NCBI GenBank assembly: GCA_017441295.1
Contig: JAFRYA010000043.1
Coordinates: 1-51,797 of the forward strand
Direction: 5' to 3'
Length of the DNA stretch: 51,797 bases
Source: Lachnospiraceae bacterium
Lineage (GTDB): Bacteria; Bacillota; Clostridia; Lachnospirales; Lachnospiraceae
Part shown: one piece after another, positions 36,046-42,915 of the stretch
Layout of the letters: every line of letters starts with the position of its first letter
Numbering within the stretch: the stretch's first letter is position 1
Translations under genes and position numbers: made by a program
The notes under the pieces: generated by a model
What the model was told of the DNA's origin: nothing
The model's database searches: none
The model's input: the letters and a program-made list of their open reading frames with translations, nothing else

Positions 36046-36285
36046 ATGATTAAGGAACTGAAGGTTGATCAGGATAAATGCACGCACTGCAGAATGTGCA
36101 CGCATTTCTGCCTGAACAATGTTATTGAATGGGATGAGGAGAAAGATGCTCCTGTTGCGCGCTACCGTGAGGACTGCGTGCTCTGCCTGATCTGCGCAAT
36201 GTACTGCCCTGGCCAGGCCATCGAGCTGATACCGGATTACACCATGAAGCATAATCCGCCAGCTATCGCGAAGGGGGTGAAATAA
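36046..36285 (+). CDS. 2[4Fe-4S] ferredoxin-type subunit
   Basis: A 79-residue dicluster ferredoxin. Cysteines 12, 15, 18, 22 and 44, 47, 50, 54 form two C-x2-C-x2-C-x3-C motifs. The gene overlaps the following flavoprotein gene by one base (TAATG), so the two are very likely subunits of one oxidoreductase, comparable in arrangement to AprBA-type or fumarate-reductase-like pairs. GAGG precedes the ATG. Confidence 0.9.
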   Translation: MIKELKVDQDKCTHCRMCTHFCLNNVIEWDEEKDAPVARYREDCVLCLICAMYCPGQAIELIPDYTMKHNPPAIAKGVK

Positions 36286-38003
36286 TGAACTATTCCGAAT
36301 ATTCCACCCAGCTGCTCATCGTCGGCGGAGCCCTCTCAGGCATCAGCGCCGCTCTGACAGCGAAAAAGATTTATAAAGACCTGGATATCCGGGTAGCCGA
36401 TAAATGCGATGCCAGCTATGGTTACAGCGGCAAGAGCAGCCGTACCGCAGGTCTTCTCAGCTTCGTAACACACGAGGACGACCCTGAGGCATTCGTTGAA
36501 TTCCACACCCGCGAGATCGGCACATACCTGAATGATCAGGACCTGCTGCGCGAATACGCTAATTCATCTGACACCGTCCTGCGTTCCCTGAAGGAATGGG
36601 GCGTTGAGATACTGGAGGATGAGAATGGATATCCTGATTATCTGAAATGGCCATTCCCTTGGGGCACCGCCAGCATCGATCCTGATGCCAGTGTCAGCAT
36701 GGCCAATACAGCCAAGAAGATGGGCATCAGATATTTAGAGCGCGTAGTTATTTACCGCCTGCTGACCAGCTGCTGCGGAGTGGCCGGCGCTATCGGCTTC
36801 AGCCTCAACACTGGTGAGCTCGTTGTCATCCACGCAAATGCGGTTATTCTGGCATGCGGCTCACAGAACTATGACATTACAAAGGCATGGGCTGCCACAG
36901 GCAACGGCATTGCCATGGCCTTCAACGCAGGCGCCAAGATGCGCAACTGTGAATACGGCAATATGTGCGATTTCGCCCGCGTCGGCGAGGACGGCACCGT
37001 AGAATATGCTGCCGCTCATACCGCGCATGACCACCTCTATGTAGGTGACAAGAACATCAGTCAATATTACCGTCCGGGTATGCACTCTTCAATGGATCCT
37101 GTTGCTGCTTACGCATGGTACAAAGAAACCATGAAAGGCAATCTGGTAGAGGCCGATATCGGCGAATTCCAGCAGGCTGAAGGCAACAGCTTCTTCAAAT
37201 TCCATCCGAAGGCTATGTTCCGCCGTGACTGGGAGCATACACCGCAGTTCCCGAAGGCTGACAGATTCCCGGTAATCCCCGGTTTCATCGGTGAGCTGAG
37301 CTGCGTATATACTGACCATAGAATGCAGACGTCCATTCCGGGACTCTTCGCGGTAGGCGATACATCCGGAGGCGGCACTGCCAGAGCAGGCGCGGTAGCC
37401 ACACCTCCGGGCAAAATCCACGGCACAGGCATCTACAACGCAGTCTTTACAGGCATCGAAGGCGGCCGCGGCGCATCAGCTGTAGCTTCCAAGCTGCCTG
37501 TTCCGACTGTTGAATTCGATCCGAACACAATAGAACTGCTGGCCGCAAATATCTTCGCTCCGCTGAACAGAAAGGAAGGCATCCATGTCCGTGAGATGAT
37601 CCACGAGATCCAGGACATCATTATGCCGACCGACTACAGCCTCGTTAAGAGCGGCGACCGCATCCAGGAAGCCCTGGACAAGATTAACGCCATGCTCATT
37701 AAGCTGCCTGAGGTTTATGTTAACAACTTGCACGAGCTGGCCAAATATGTGGACCTGCTCAGCATGATATTAGGCGCAAAGCTGTTCTACACAGCATCCC
37801 TTGAGCGTAAGGAAAGCCGCGGCTTCCACCTGCGTGAGGACTACCCGTACACAGACAACGAGAACTTCCTGAAATGGATCATCATTCAGAAGGGCGAGAA
37901 CGGCAGATTTGACATCTCCTTCGAGGACATCCCTATGGACAGATATCTCTACAAACCGCGTGAGAAGCGCAGCCAGGTATTCGTTGACGTACCGATCAAA
38001 TAA
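36285..38003 (+). CDS. FAD-dependent reductase, fumarate reductase/AprA-like
   Basis: A 572-residue flavoprotein of the succinate dehydrogenase/fumarate reductase/APS reductase alpha superfamily. The FAD-binding beta-alpha-beta motif is IVGGALSGISAA near residue 13, and the C-terminal FAD segment is LFAVGDTSGGGTARAG. No haem-binding or signal sequence is seen, so it should be cytoplasmic. It is coupled to a ferredoxin upstream and lies 3 bp before a nitroreductase gene. The substrate is unknown: gut anaerobes carry many such paralogues that reduce enoates or other organic acceptors. Confidence 0.83.
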   Translation: MNYSEYSTQLLIVGGALSGISAALTAKKIYKDLDIRVADKCDASYGYSGKSSRTAGLLSFVTHEDDPEAFVEFHTREIGTYLNDQDLLREYANSSDTVLRSLKEWGVEILEDENGYPDYLKWPFPWGTASIDPDASVSMANTAKKMGIRYLERVVIYRLLTSCCGVAGAIGFSLNTGELVVIHANAVILACGSQNYDITKAWAATGNGIAMAFNAGAKMRNCEYGNMCDFARVGEDGTVEYAAAHTAHDHLYVGDKNISQYYRPGMHSSMDPVAAYAWYKETMKGNLVEADIGEFQQAEGNSFFKFHPKAMFRRDWEHTPQFPKADRFPVIPGFIGELSCVYTDHRMQTSIPGLFAVGDTSGGGTARAGAVATPPGKIHGTGIYNAVFTGIEGGRGASAVASKLPVPTVEFDPNTIELLAANIFAPLNRKEGIHVREMIHEIQDIIMPTDYSLVKSGDRIQEALDKINAMLIKLPEVYVNNLHELAKYVDLLSMILGAKLFYTASLERKESRGFHLREDYPYTDNENFLKWIIIQKGENGRFDISFEDIPMDRYLYKPREKRSQVFVDVPIK

Positions 38004-38006
38004 GCT

Positions 38007-38606
38007 ATGGATTATTTCGATTTAACAAAGATCAGGGTTTCCACGAGGAAATTCACTGATGAGCAGATTACAGATTACCAGCTGGCCGCCATCCTGGAGG
38101 CCGGGGAACGCGCGCCCATAGGCTCCAGCCGCTACGCGAACCTTAAGTTGACAGTGGTCCAGAACAAGGATGTGCTCCATCAGCTCTCAGAAGCTGCGCG
38201 CATCAGGCACACGGACCTTGCCGAAATGGCTGAGATTATCGCGAACGTGTCCAACCGCGACGAGCTGCTGGACGCAGCGCGTGATTTCGATCCGTTCTAC
38301 GGCGCTCCGACTGTCATTTTCGTATCGCACAGAAAACAGGATTTAGAGCCCGGCATTGAATTTGCCAACGTCAGCTGCGTGGTAAATTATATGCAGCTGG
38401 CCGCACTTAATCTGGGGCTCGGAAGCTGCTTCATGTGGTACGTTTTGGATTCCATGCGCAGGCTGCCCGAGTATGATCACACTGAGCTGCTGGATCTGCC
38501 TGAAGATTTCGAACCTCTCCTGGGTTTGGCGGTAGGCTATCCCCCGGAGCCGTTATCTGAGAGAGAAATCGATCCTGAACGCATCGGAATAAACTATATC
38601 AAATGA
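38007..38606 (+). CDS. Nitroreductase-family FMN protein
   Basis: A 199-residue nitroreductase-fold protein. The N-terminal RVSTRKFTDEQI and APIGSSRYANL form the FMN site; LGLGSCFMW and LAVGYPPEPLSER close the fold. It lies 3 bp after the flavoprotein gene and before a strong terminator, so it is the third member of a redox cassette and may reduce or oxidise the same substrate pool. The actual substrate is not deducible. Confidence 0.87.
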   Translation: MDYFDLTKIRVSTRKFTDEQITDYQLAAILEAGERAPIGSSRYANLKLTVVQNKDVLHQLSEAARIRHTDLAEMAEIIANVSNRDELLDAARDFDPFYGAPTVIFVSHRKQDLEPGIEFANVSCVVNYMQLAALNLGLGSCFMWYVLDSMRRLPEYDHTELLDLPEDFEPLLGLAVGYPPEPLSEREIDPERIGINYIK

Positions 38607-38611
38607 AAAAG

Positions 38612-38637
38612 GGGCCGCCTGATGGCGGCCCTGGTTT
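38612..38637. terminator. Bidirectional terminator
   Basis: GGGCCGCC (38612-38619) / GGCGGCCC (38624-38631), TGAT loop. T-rich bases flank both sides (GGTTTT on plus, CCTTTTT on minus), serving the convergent nitroreductase and EFR1 genes. Confidence 0.88.
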
Positions 38638-39464
38638 TATCTTAACTGTATCTCATTTAGTTTTATATTCGGATTGTGATATCTCCTGCGGCTCTGCGTC
38701 TGATCCGCGAACTGAACGCACTCAGCCGGACACCACTGGAAACATGCCATGCAGCTTTCGCAGTGTCCCTTCCAGACAGGATGTCCATCCTCCAGCGCTA
38801 TGTTATCCGCAGGACATACGCTCACGCACGTGCCGCAGCCTATACATCCCTCATCAGCAAAGAATTCCTTCTCCCTCTTCTGCGGATCGAAGATCGGATT
38901 CGGTGCTATCTGCTCATCAGGAGGCGGTCCCGGAGGAAGTTTTAGGCCGAGTGCCTTGATAGCCTTCGGGCTGGGCGAAGTATTGCCGCATGTTACCGGC
39001 GTTTCCGCCATGACGGCATCGACTATCTCCTGCACCCTCGCAGGCAGACCTTCAAACCAGAGTCGTTGCTTTTCTTCCTGCTCAGCGTCAAAGATCACTA
39101 TGCCGTTATGCGGGAGCCTCACCAGGAACGCTCCGTTTACCGGAGTGCCCTTGCGACGGAAAATGGATTCCAGGAACACATGTACTCTGCCCGGCATGCC
39201 GCCGTGCACGCAGACTGTGTAAATATAATTGTCCGGCGTGTCCTCCACCTGCAGTTCCTCCAGAAAATTCTTCAGCATTATCGGCATGTTATTGCTGTAA
39301 GTCGGATAAACTATGCCGATGCGGCCGGAGTACTTTTCTTTAGCTAAATGCAGCGTATCAGAGCACACTCTTATCAGATTAACGTCCTCGGGGAACCTCG
39401 CGGCCAGCTCTCTGGCCACCTGCAGGCAGTTTCCTGTTCCTGTGAAATAAAAGATTGTATGCAT
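38637..39464 (-). CDS. EFR1-family flavodoxin/ferredoxin protein
   Basis: A 275-residue EFR1-type protein. The N-terminus IFYFTGTGN is the FMN phosphate loop of a flavodoxin-like domain; the C-terminus holds two [4Fe-4S] sites with cysteines 207, 210, 213, 217 and 235, 238, 241, 245. It should shuttle electrons between flavin and iron-sulfur carriers. ATG 39464 is preceded by GGAGGG; a longer in-frame version has no ribosome site and would start inside the promoter. Confidence 0.87.
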   Translation of the reverse strand: MHTIFYFTGTGNCLQVARELAARFPEDVNLIRVCSDTLHLAKEKYSGRIGIVYPTYSNNMPIMLKNFLEELQVEDTPDNYIYTVCVHGGMPGRVHVFLESIFRRKGTPVNGAFLVRLPHNGIVIFDAEQEEKQRLWFEGLPARVQEIVDAVMAETPVTCGNTSPSPKAIKALGLKLPPGPPPDEQIAPNPIFDPQKREKEFFADEGCIGCGTCVSVCPADNIALEDGHPVWKGHCESCMACFQWCPAECVQFADQTQSRRRYHNPNIKLNEIQLR

Positions 39465-39483
39465 TTCTTTACCCTCCGTTTTT

Positions 39484-39512
39484 AATATATCCCAGCCTCT
39501 GCCTTTCGTCAA
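39484..39512 (-). promoter_or_regulatory. Promoter of EFR1 gene
   Basis: On the minus strand TTGACG (39512-39507), 17-bp spacer, TATATT (39489-39484), about 20 bp before the start codon. Confidence 0.7.
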
Positions 39513-39518
39513 ACTCCC

Positions 39519-39551
39519 ATGATTGAAATCATCATTATATTCGTGTAAAAT
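39519..39551 (+). promoter_or_regulatory. Promoter of channel gene with palindrome over -35
   Basis: TTGAAA (39523-39528), 17-bp spacer, TAAAAT (39546-39551). A perfect 6-2-6 inverted repeat ATGATT-GA-AATCAT (39519-39532) covers the -35, so a regulator may act here. The predicted +1 is only a few bases before the ATG. Confidence 0.55.
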
Positions 39552-39560
39552 GATTTTGTT

Positions 39561-40508
39561 ATGAAGGAGAAGAGGAAACGCATTTTCGAAGTAATACAGA
39601 TAGGCAACCGCGGAGACGCAATCAGCCGCGGCTTCGACTATTTCATCGTGGCTGTGATCATCATCAACGTCGCAGTCCTGTTTATGGAGACCTTCCAGGT
39701 CTTCGCGCCTTACTATGACATTCTGCGGATCATCGAAGGCGTCACCATCGCCATCTTCATCGTTGAATACATTCTGAGACTCTGGACAGCAGACCTGCTC
39801 TATCCGAAATACAGCCGCGGGAAGGCTATCCTGCGCTTTATCTTCTCGTTTGACGGCATCGTTGACCTGCTGACTATCCTGCCGTTCTTCTTCCTGTCGG
39901 GCTTTGTCGCCCTCAGGATCCTGCGAGTTGTCAGGATATTCAGGATGTTCAAGATCAACTCCACGTACGATTCGTTCAGCGTTATTTCAACGGTTTTCCG
40001 CAAAAAGAAAAAACAGATTGCGTCATCTGTTTTCATTATTTTCCTGCTGATGCTGGTTGCGTCGCTCTGTATGTACAGCGCCGAGCATGACGCTCAACCC
40101 GATGTCTTTGTCAACGCATTCTCCGGCATTTGGTTCAGCATTTCCACAATTTTTACTGTAGGCTATGGTGATATCTACCCGATCACAGTTCTTGGAAAGG
40201 TAATGACCATCATCATCACCCTGCTGGGTGTCGGAGCAGTCGCAGTGCCTACAGGCATCATTTCCGCAGGCTTCGTTGAGCAGTACACCGAAATGGCTAT
40301 CGCCAGACATAATAAAGAAGAACAGCGCCACGCTCTCATTGAAGCCGTCGGCTCCGGCAGTCCATATATCGGCATGACCATCAAAGAGATCGAGCGCAAA
40401 TACAAATGCGACATCCTCGCCATCCAGCGAGCCGGCGAGCTGATAGTCCCCGGCAGCACCACACAGATAAGGAAAGACGATACGATAATCAGTCATAGAT
40501 TTGAATAA
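39561..40508 (+). CDS. Voltage-gated-type potassium channel with RCK C-terminus
   Basis: A 315-residue six-helix ion channel. The S4 helix has arginines 119, 122, 125 and 128 at three-residue spacing; the selectivity filter is TVGYGD (residues 199-204). The C-terminal 70 residues resemble a TrkA-C ligand domain (GMTIKEIERKYKCDILAI). It should form a tetrameric K+ channel in the cytoplasmic membrane. No ribosome site precedes ATG 39561 and the promoter lies immediately upstream, so the message may be leaderless or nearly so. No terminator is seen before the repeat array that follows 13 bp later. Confidence 0.88.
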   Translation: MKEKRKRIFEVIQIGNRGDAISRGFDYFIVAVIIINVAVLFMETFQVFAPYYDILRIIEGVTIAIFIVEYILRLWTADLLYPKYSRGKAILRFIFSFDGIVDLLTILPFFFLSGFVALRILRVVRIFRMFKINSTYDSFSVISTVFRKKKKQIASSVFIIFLLMLVASLCMYSAEHDAQPDVFVNAFSGIWFSISTIFTVGYGDIYPITVLGKVMTIIITLLGVGAVAVPTGIISAGFVEQYTEMAIARHNKEEQRHALIEAVGSGSPYIGMTIKEIERKYKCDILAIQRAGELIVPGSTTQIRKDDTIISHRFE

Positions 40509-40521
40509 GACTTGGCTGCTG

Positions 40522-40689
40522 TGACACAAAACGGCAGTTTTGTACAGTTTTTAGCACGATTGACACGATTCAGAGGTTTTGTACGTTTTCATGCGTACAT
40601 AAATCCCAAATCGTGTCATTTTTCGCTTATTTCGAACAAAACTCAAAAAACGTGTCAAAGAAAACGTACATAACTCCGGTTCCGTGTCA
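40522..40689. repeat. Left array of five 25-bp elements
   Basis: Five 25-bp copies: 40522-40546 and 40561-40585 in plus orientation, then 40594-40618, 40633-40657 and 40665-40689 in minus orientation; gaps 14, 8, 14 and 7. Each copy starts TGACACG-like and ends TTTTGTaCG- or TTATGTACG-like with about nine variable bases between. The second and third copies face each other and can form a long hairpin. This array is the mirror image of the one at 42365-42581. Confidence 0.9.
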
Positions 40690-40695
40690 AAACAC

Positions 40696-41715
40696 TTAAA
40701 ACCATTTCCACGAAGCGGCAAAAAGGTCCTGAACCACTTCATTCCGAAGCATTTCATGCTTTTTCATAATAACGTTTCTACTCCTCATGCCCAATGACAT
40801 TCTGATCTGAGCAAAGGCCTCCTCTATTGAGTGAAAGTTCTTTATGTCATCCGCCGTCAAGTTTATTAATGTATAGCCCGACCCGGACAGGGCATTTGCT
40901 TTTTTCTTATCACGGATATTCTGCTTTTTATCAAGATGCGTCATGGTACTGTCATATTCAACTGTGACCCGCTCTTCTTTCCAGACCAGATCGCACATGC
41001 TGTAATTTCTGTCGAAATAATCATTATTCTTTTTTAAGAAGACTTTGATATTTAGTTCGGGTTTTAGAAGATTGTATCCCCCTTCTGCAAAAGGCAGCAC
41101 ACAAATAGATGCCAGTTTAGATTCCATAATCGAATTAGACCCGTCACATATATATTTGGACGCTCTGAGCGCTCTGGCATATCCTTTGTTATGATTAGCC
41201 TCTTTCAAATAATCCGCAATTTGATATGACGATGTAACAGGTTCCCTGAAGGCTTGCAAATAAGGGGCCTTCAAGTCATAAACATAATGAGCACACAGTT
41301 CACAGCCCAGGACTGCCAGTCTGGGAAAAGACAGTTTCGAAGCAAATGACAGAAAACAATGCTCCGGGCTGGCCACATAAATATCAAAGCCTTTTAAGGC
41401 CTCCGGCAATTGCGATGGTTTTAGTTTGATGAAGCTGTTGAGAGGCAGGTGCCTGTGCTCAGCATACATGTGATAATGTGCTGTACATGTTCTGTGCTGC
41501 AAAGCAGGTCTCATTATACACAAAGGCAGTTCGAGACCCAGCTCATGTGCGATCAGGCAGGCTTTGGCTTCGTTTAATTTTACATTGTAATCATCAGGCA
41601 AAGATGTCCTCTCACACAACTTATATGCGAAGCTTTCAGGGTTTTTGCGTTTTGAATAATCCAGCCAGAATTGAAGTGCAGAAGCGCCGATCAACGGCAC
41701 AATTTGATTTGTCAT
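40696..41715 (-). CDS. Putative PD-(D/E)XK nuclease (DUF559/Vsr-like)
   Basis: A 339-residue protein. Residues about 185-295 match the layout of DUF559/Vsr-like nuclease domains: Glu198 in SIMESKLA, Asp242 in CDLVWKEE, Glu253-x-Asp255 in VEYDS, then GYTLINLTADDI. The middle part (SPEHCFLSFASKL, about 116-128) resembles the AbiEi-like region found before DUF559 in many Actinobacteria; a winged helix is not clearly seen. The gene is visibly AT-richer than its neighbours, suggesting transfer. It has its own promoter and GAGGAA ribosome site, and its stop lies 7 bp from the innermost left repeat. Restriction, defence or recombination roles are possible; none is shown. Confidence 0.65.
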   Translation of the reverse strand: MTNQIVPLIGASALQFWLDYSKRKNPESFAYKLCERTSLPDDYNVKLNEAKACLIAHELGLELPLCIMRPALQHRTCTAHYHMYAEHRHLPLNSFIKLKPSQLPEALKGFDIYVASPEHCFLSFASKLSFPRLAVLGCELCAHYVYDLKAPYLQAFREPVTSSYQIADYLKEANHNKGYARALRASKYICDGSNSIMESKLASICVLPFAEGGYNLLKPELNIKVFLKKNNDYFDRNYSMCDLVWKEERVTVEYDSTMTHLDKKQNIRDKKKANALSGSGYTLINLTADDIKNFHSIEEAFAQIRMSLGMRSRNVIMKKHEMLRNEVVQDLFAASWKWF

Positions 41716-41740
41716 TTAGATTTCCTCACAGATTGTTTTG

Positions 41741-41761
41741 GTTCCCGAAAGAAGAGGGAAC
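41741..41761. other. Inverted repeat in nuclease-gene leader
   Basis: GTTCCC / GGGAAC with a 9-nt spacer, between the promoter and start codon of the nuclease-like gene. It could be an operator or leader hairpin. Confidence 0.4.
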
Positions 41762-41773
41762 GAATGTATTGAA

Positions 41774-41802
41774 ATTTTATCACCCTGTAAGCATATACAC
41801 AA
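41774..41802 (-). promoter_or_regulatory. Promoter of nuclease-like gene
   Basis: On the minus strand TTGTGT (41802-41797), 17-bp spacer, TAAAAT (41779-41774), directly after the terminator of the cupin gene. The gene is thus a separate transcription unit. Confidence 0.55.
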
Positions 41803-41834
41803 CAAAAAAGGCACGTTCCGCGAACGCGCCTTTT
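41803..41834 (-). terminator. Terminator of cupin gene
   Basis: AAAAGGCACGTTC (41806-41818) pairs with GAACGCGCCTTTT (41822-41834), with one mismatch and a 3-nt loop; six T residues follow on the minus strand. Confidence 0.8.
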
Positions 41835-41846
41835 CGTCTGATTTTT

Positions 41847-42320
41847 TTATTCTTCCGGCTTGGTCGGTTTGTATCCGTAAATCGGATTCATTGAGATCGA
41901 GAAATGCAGGATCGGCCGCTCCAGGCTGATGATGGACAGCGGCAGGTGCTTCATTCCGCCGGGCATGAAGATCATCGAGCTCTTGGTCAGGCGGTGCAGC
42001 TCGCCGTTGATGCCTACTTCGATCACGCCGCCCAGGTCGTACGGATCATCCGGATTGGAGCCAATGAAGCCGATCAGCTCATCGAAATCATGTACATGCT
42101 CGTCATGCTTGTACAGAGGCCTCATGTCCGGTGCGTGATGATACCAGGTCATGTTCATCTGGAATGCGCCAGGAACTACGTTGCCGTCGATCCACAGGAG
42201 TCTCTCGCCCCACTGTTTGTAAATCTCTGCAAATCCCGGGCTGAAAGGCGGTGCCTTGAGCTCCTGGACTACATATTTGCCATATTCACCATCGGTGTTC
42301 ATTACATAGTTCTCTTCCAT
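41847..42320 (-). CDS. Small cupin-domain protein
   Basis: A 157-residue single cupin. Metal-ligand candidates are the histidines in HDEHVHDFDELIGF (residues about 73-86) and the later HLPLS. AAGGAGAGGG precedes ATG 42320. Base composition is like the rest of the chromosome, unlike the nuclease gene next to it. The function is unknown: cupins of this size occur as isomerases, dioxygenases or sensors. It lies inside the inverted repeat arrays, so it is either cargo or a host gene that became enclosed. Confidence 0.75.
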   Translation of the reverse strand: MEENYVMNTDGEYGKYVVQELKAPPFSPGFAEIYKQWGERLLWIDGNVVPGAFQMNMTWYHHAPDMRPLYKHDEHVHDFDELIGFIGSNPDDPYDLGGVIEVGINGELHRLTKSSMIFMPGGMKHLPLSIISLERPILHFSISMNPIYGYKPTKPEE

Positions 42321-42364
42321 AATTAACCCTCTCCTTATAATTAAAATTCACCCTGCTTCGAATT

Positions 42365-42581
42365 TATCACGATTTGAGATTTTTGTACAGAACAGAACTC
42401 GAGAAAAACCATAATGACACAAACTTTGAGTTTTGTTCGTTTCTATTGACATGATTTTTGAATTTTGTTCGAAAAAAGCCAAAATTGACACGATTTAGGA
42501 TTTATGTACGCAACAGAACGAACAAAACCTCAAAATCGTGTCAAATTTGTAATAAGTCATACAAACCACCTCTTTATGTCA
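42365..42581. repeat. Right array of six 25-bp elements
   Basis: Copies at 42365-42389, 42415-42439, 42447-42471 and 42486-42510 (plus orientation), 42519-42543 and 42557-42581 (minus; the last is degenerate). Gaps from the outside in are 13, 8, 14, 7 and 25. The copy at 42486-42510 differs from its mirror partner 40594-40618 at a single base. This array fills most of the gene-free stretch 42321-42651. Confidence 0.88.
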
Positions 42582-42611
42582 AAAGCAACTAATGGTGATT
42601 TTTTTAATGAT

Positions 42612-42621
42612 ATGCTACAAT
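42612..42621 (+). promoter_or_regulatory. Extended -10 promoter for GNAT and surface-protein genes
   Basis: ATGCTACAAT contains an extended -10 (TGC-TACAAT); the -35 is weak (TGGTGA, 17 bp upstream). It lies 31 bp outside the right repeat array. Confidence 0.45.
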
Positions 42622-42651
42622 AAAAAAAATGTTTTTTATGGGAGGTCAGAC

Positions 42652-42903
42652 ATGTTCTACACAGAACCCGGCCGCATCTACATGGAGGATGAAAAGGGCC
42701 GGACCACAGCAGAAATCACATTTCCGGAAGGCCCAAAGGGCGTATTTACCATAGATCACACATTTGTAGACGACAGTCTGCGCGGCCAGGGCATCGCAGG
42801 CAAGCTAGTGCAGGCCGCGGTTGACGACATCAAAATGCGCGGCGGCCAGGTACAGGCCACCTGCTCATATGCCAAAAAATGGCTGGCAGAACATGAAGGA
42901 TAG
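42652..42903 (+). CDS. Small GNAT-like N-acetyltransferase (YjdJ type)
   Basis: An 83-residue minimal GNAT domain of the YjdJ/COG2388 group. The acetyl-CoA loop is DDSLRGQGIAGKL (about residues 39-51), preceded by the beta strand GVFTIDHTFV and followed by the C-terminal YAKKWLAEH. GGGAGG (42640-42645) selects ATG 42652; upstream in-frame codons lie in the promoter. It ends 12 bp before the large surface-protein gene and is likely co-transcribed with it. Confidence 0.85.
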   Translation: MFYTEPGRIYMEDEKGRTTAEITFPEGPKGVFTIDHTFVDDSLRGQGIAGKLVQAAVDDIKMRGGQVQATCSYAKKWLAEHEG

Positions 42904-42915
42904 AGAGGGCGGAAG

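Larger units (their letters stand above)
40522..42581. mobile_element. Putative transposon-like unit with multi-site inverted ends
   Basis: About 2.06 kb bounded by two inverted arrays of 25-bp sites that correspond copy by copy from the outside inwards: two outward-start copies, then three (left) or four (right) reversed ones, with gaps 14/8/14/7 against 13/8/14/7/25. The termini read TGACA...TGTCA. Inside are an AT-rich putative nuclease gene and a cupin gene. Multi-site inverted ends are known from Tn7-, Mu- and CAST-type elements, but no transposase is present and no target-site duplication was found, so mobility is inference. Confidence 0.5.

Noticed and set aside
40522..42581. CRISPR array
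   Set aside because: The 25-bp copies occur in both orientations, are separated by only 7-25 bases and vary in the middle; there are no uniform spacers and no cas genes.
40522..42581. Target-site duplication flanking the repeat-bounded unit
   Set aside because: The bases just outside (TGCTG on the left, AAAGC on the right) do not match; slightly different boundaries gave no convincing duplication either.
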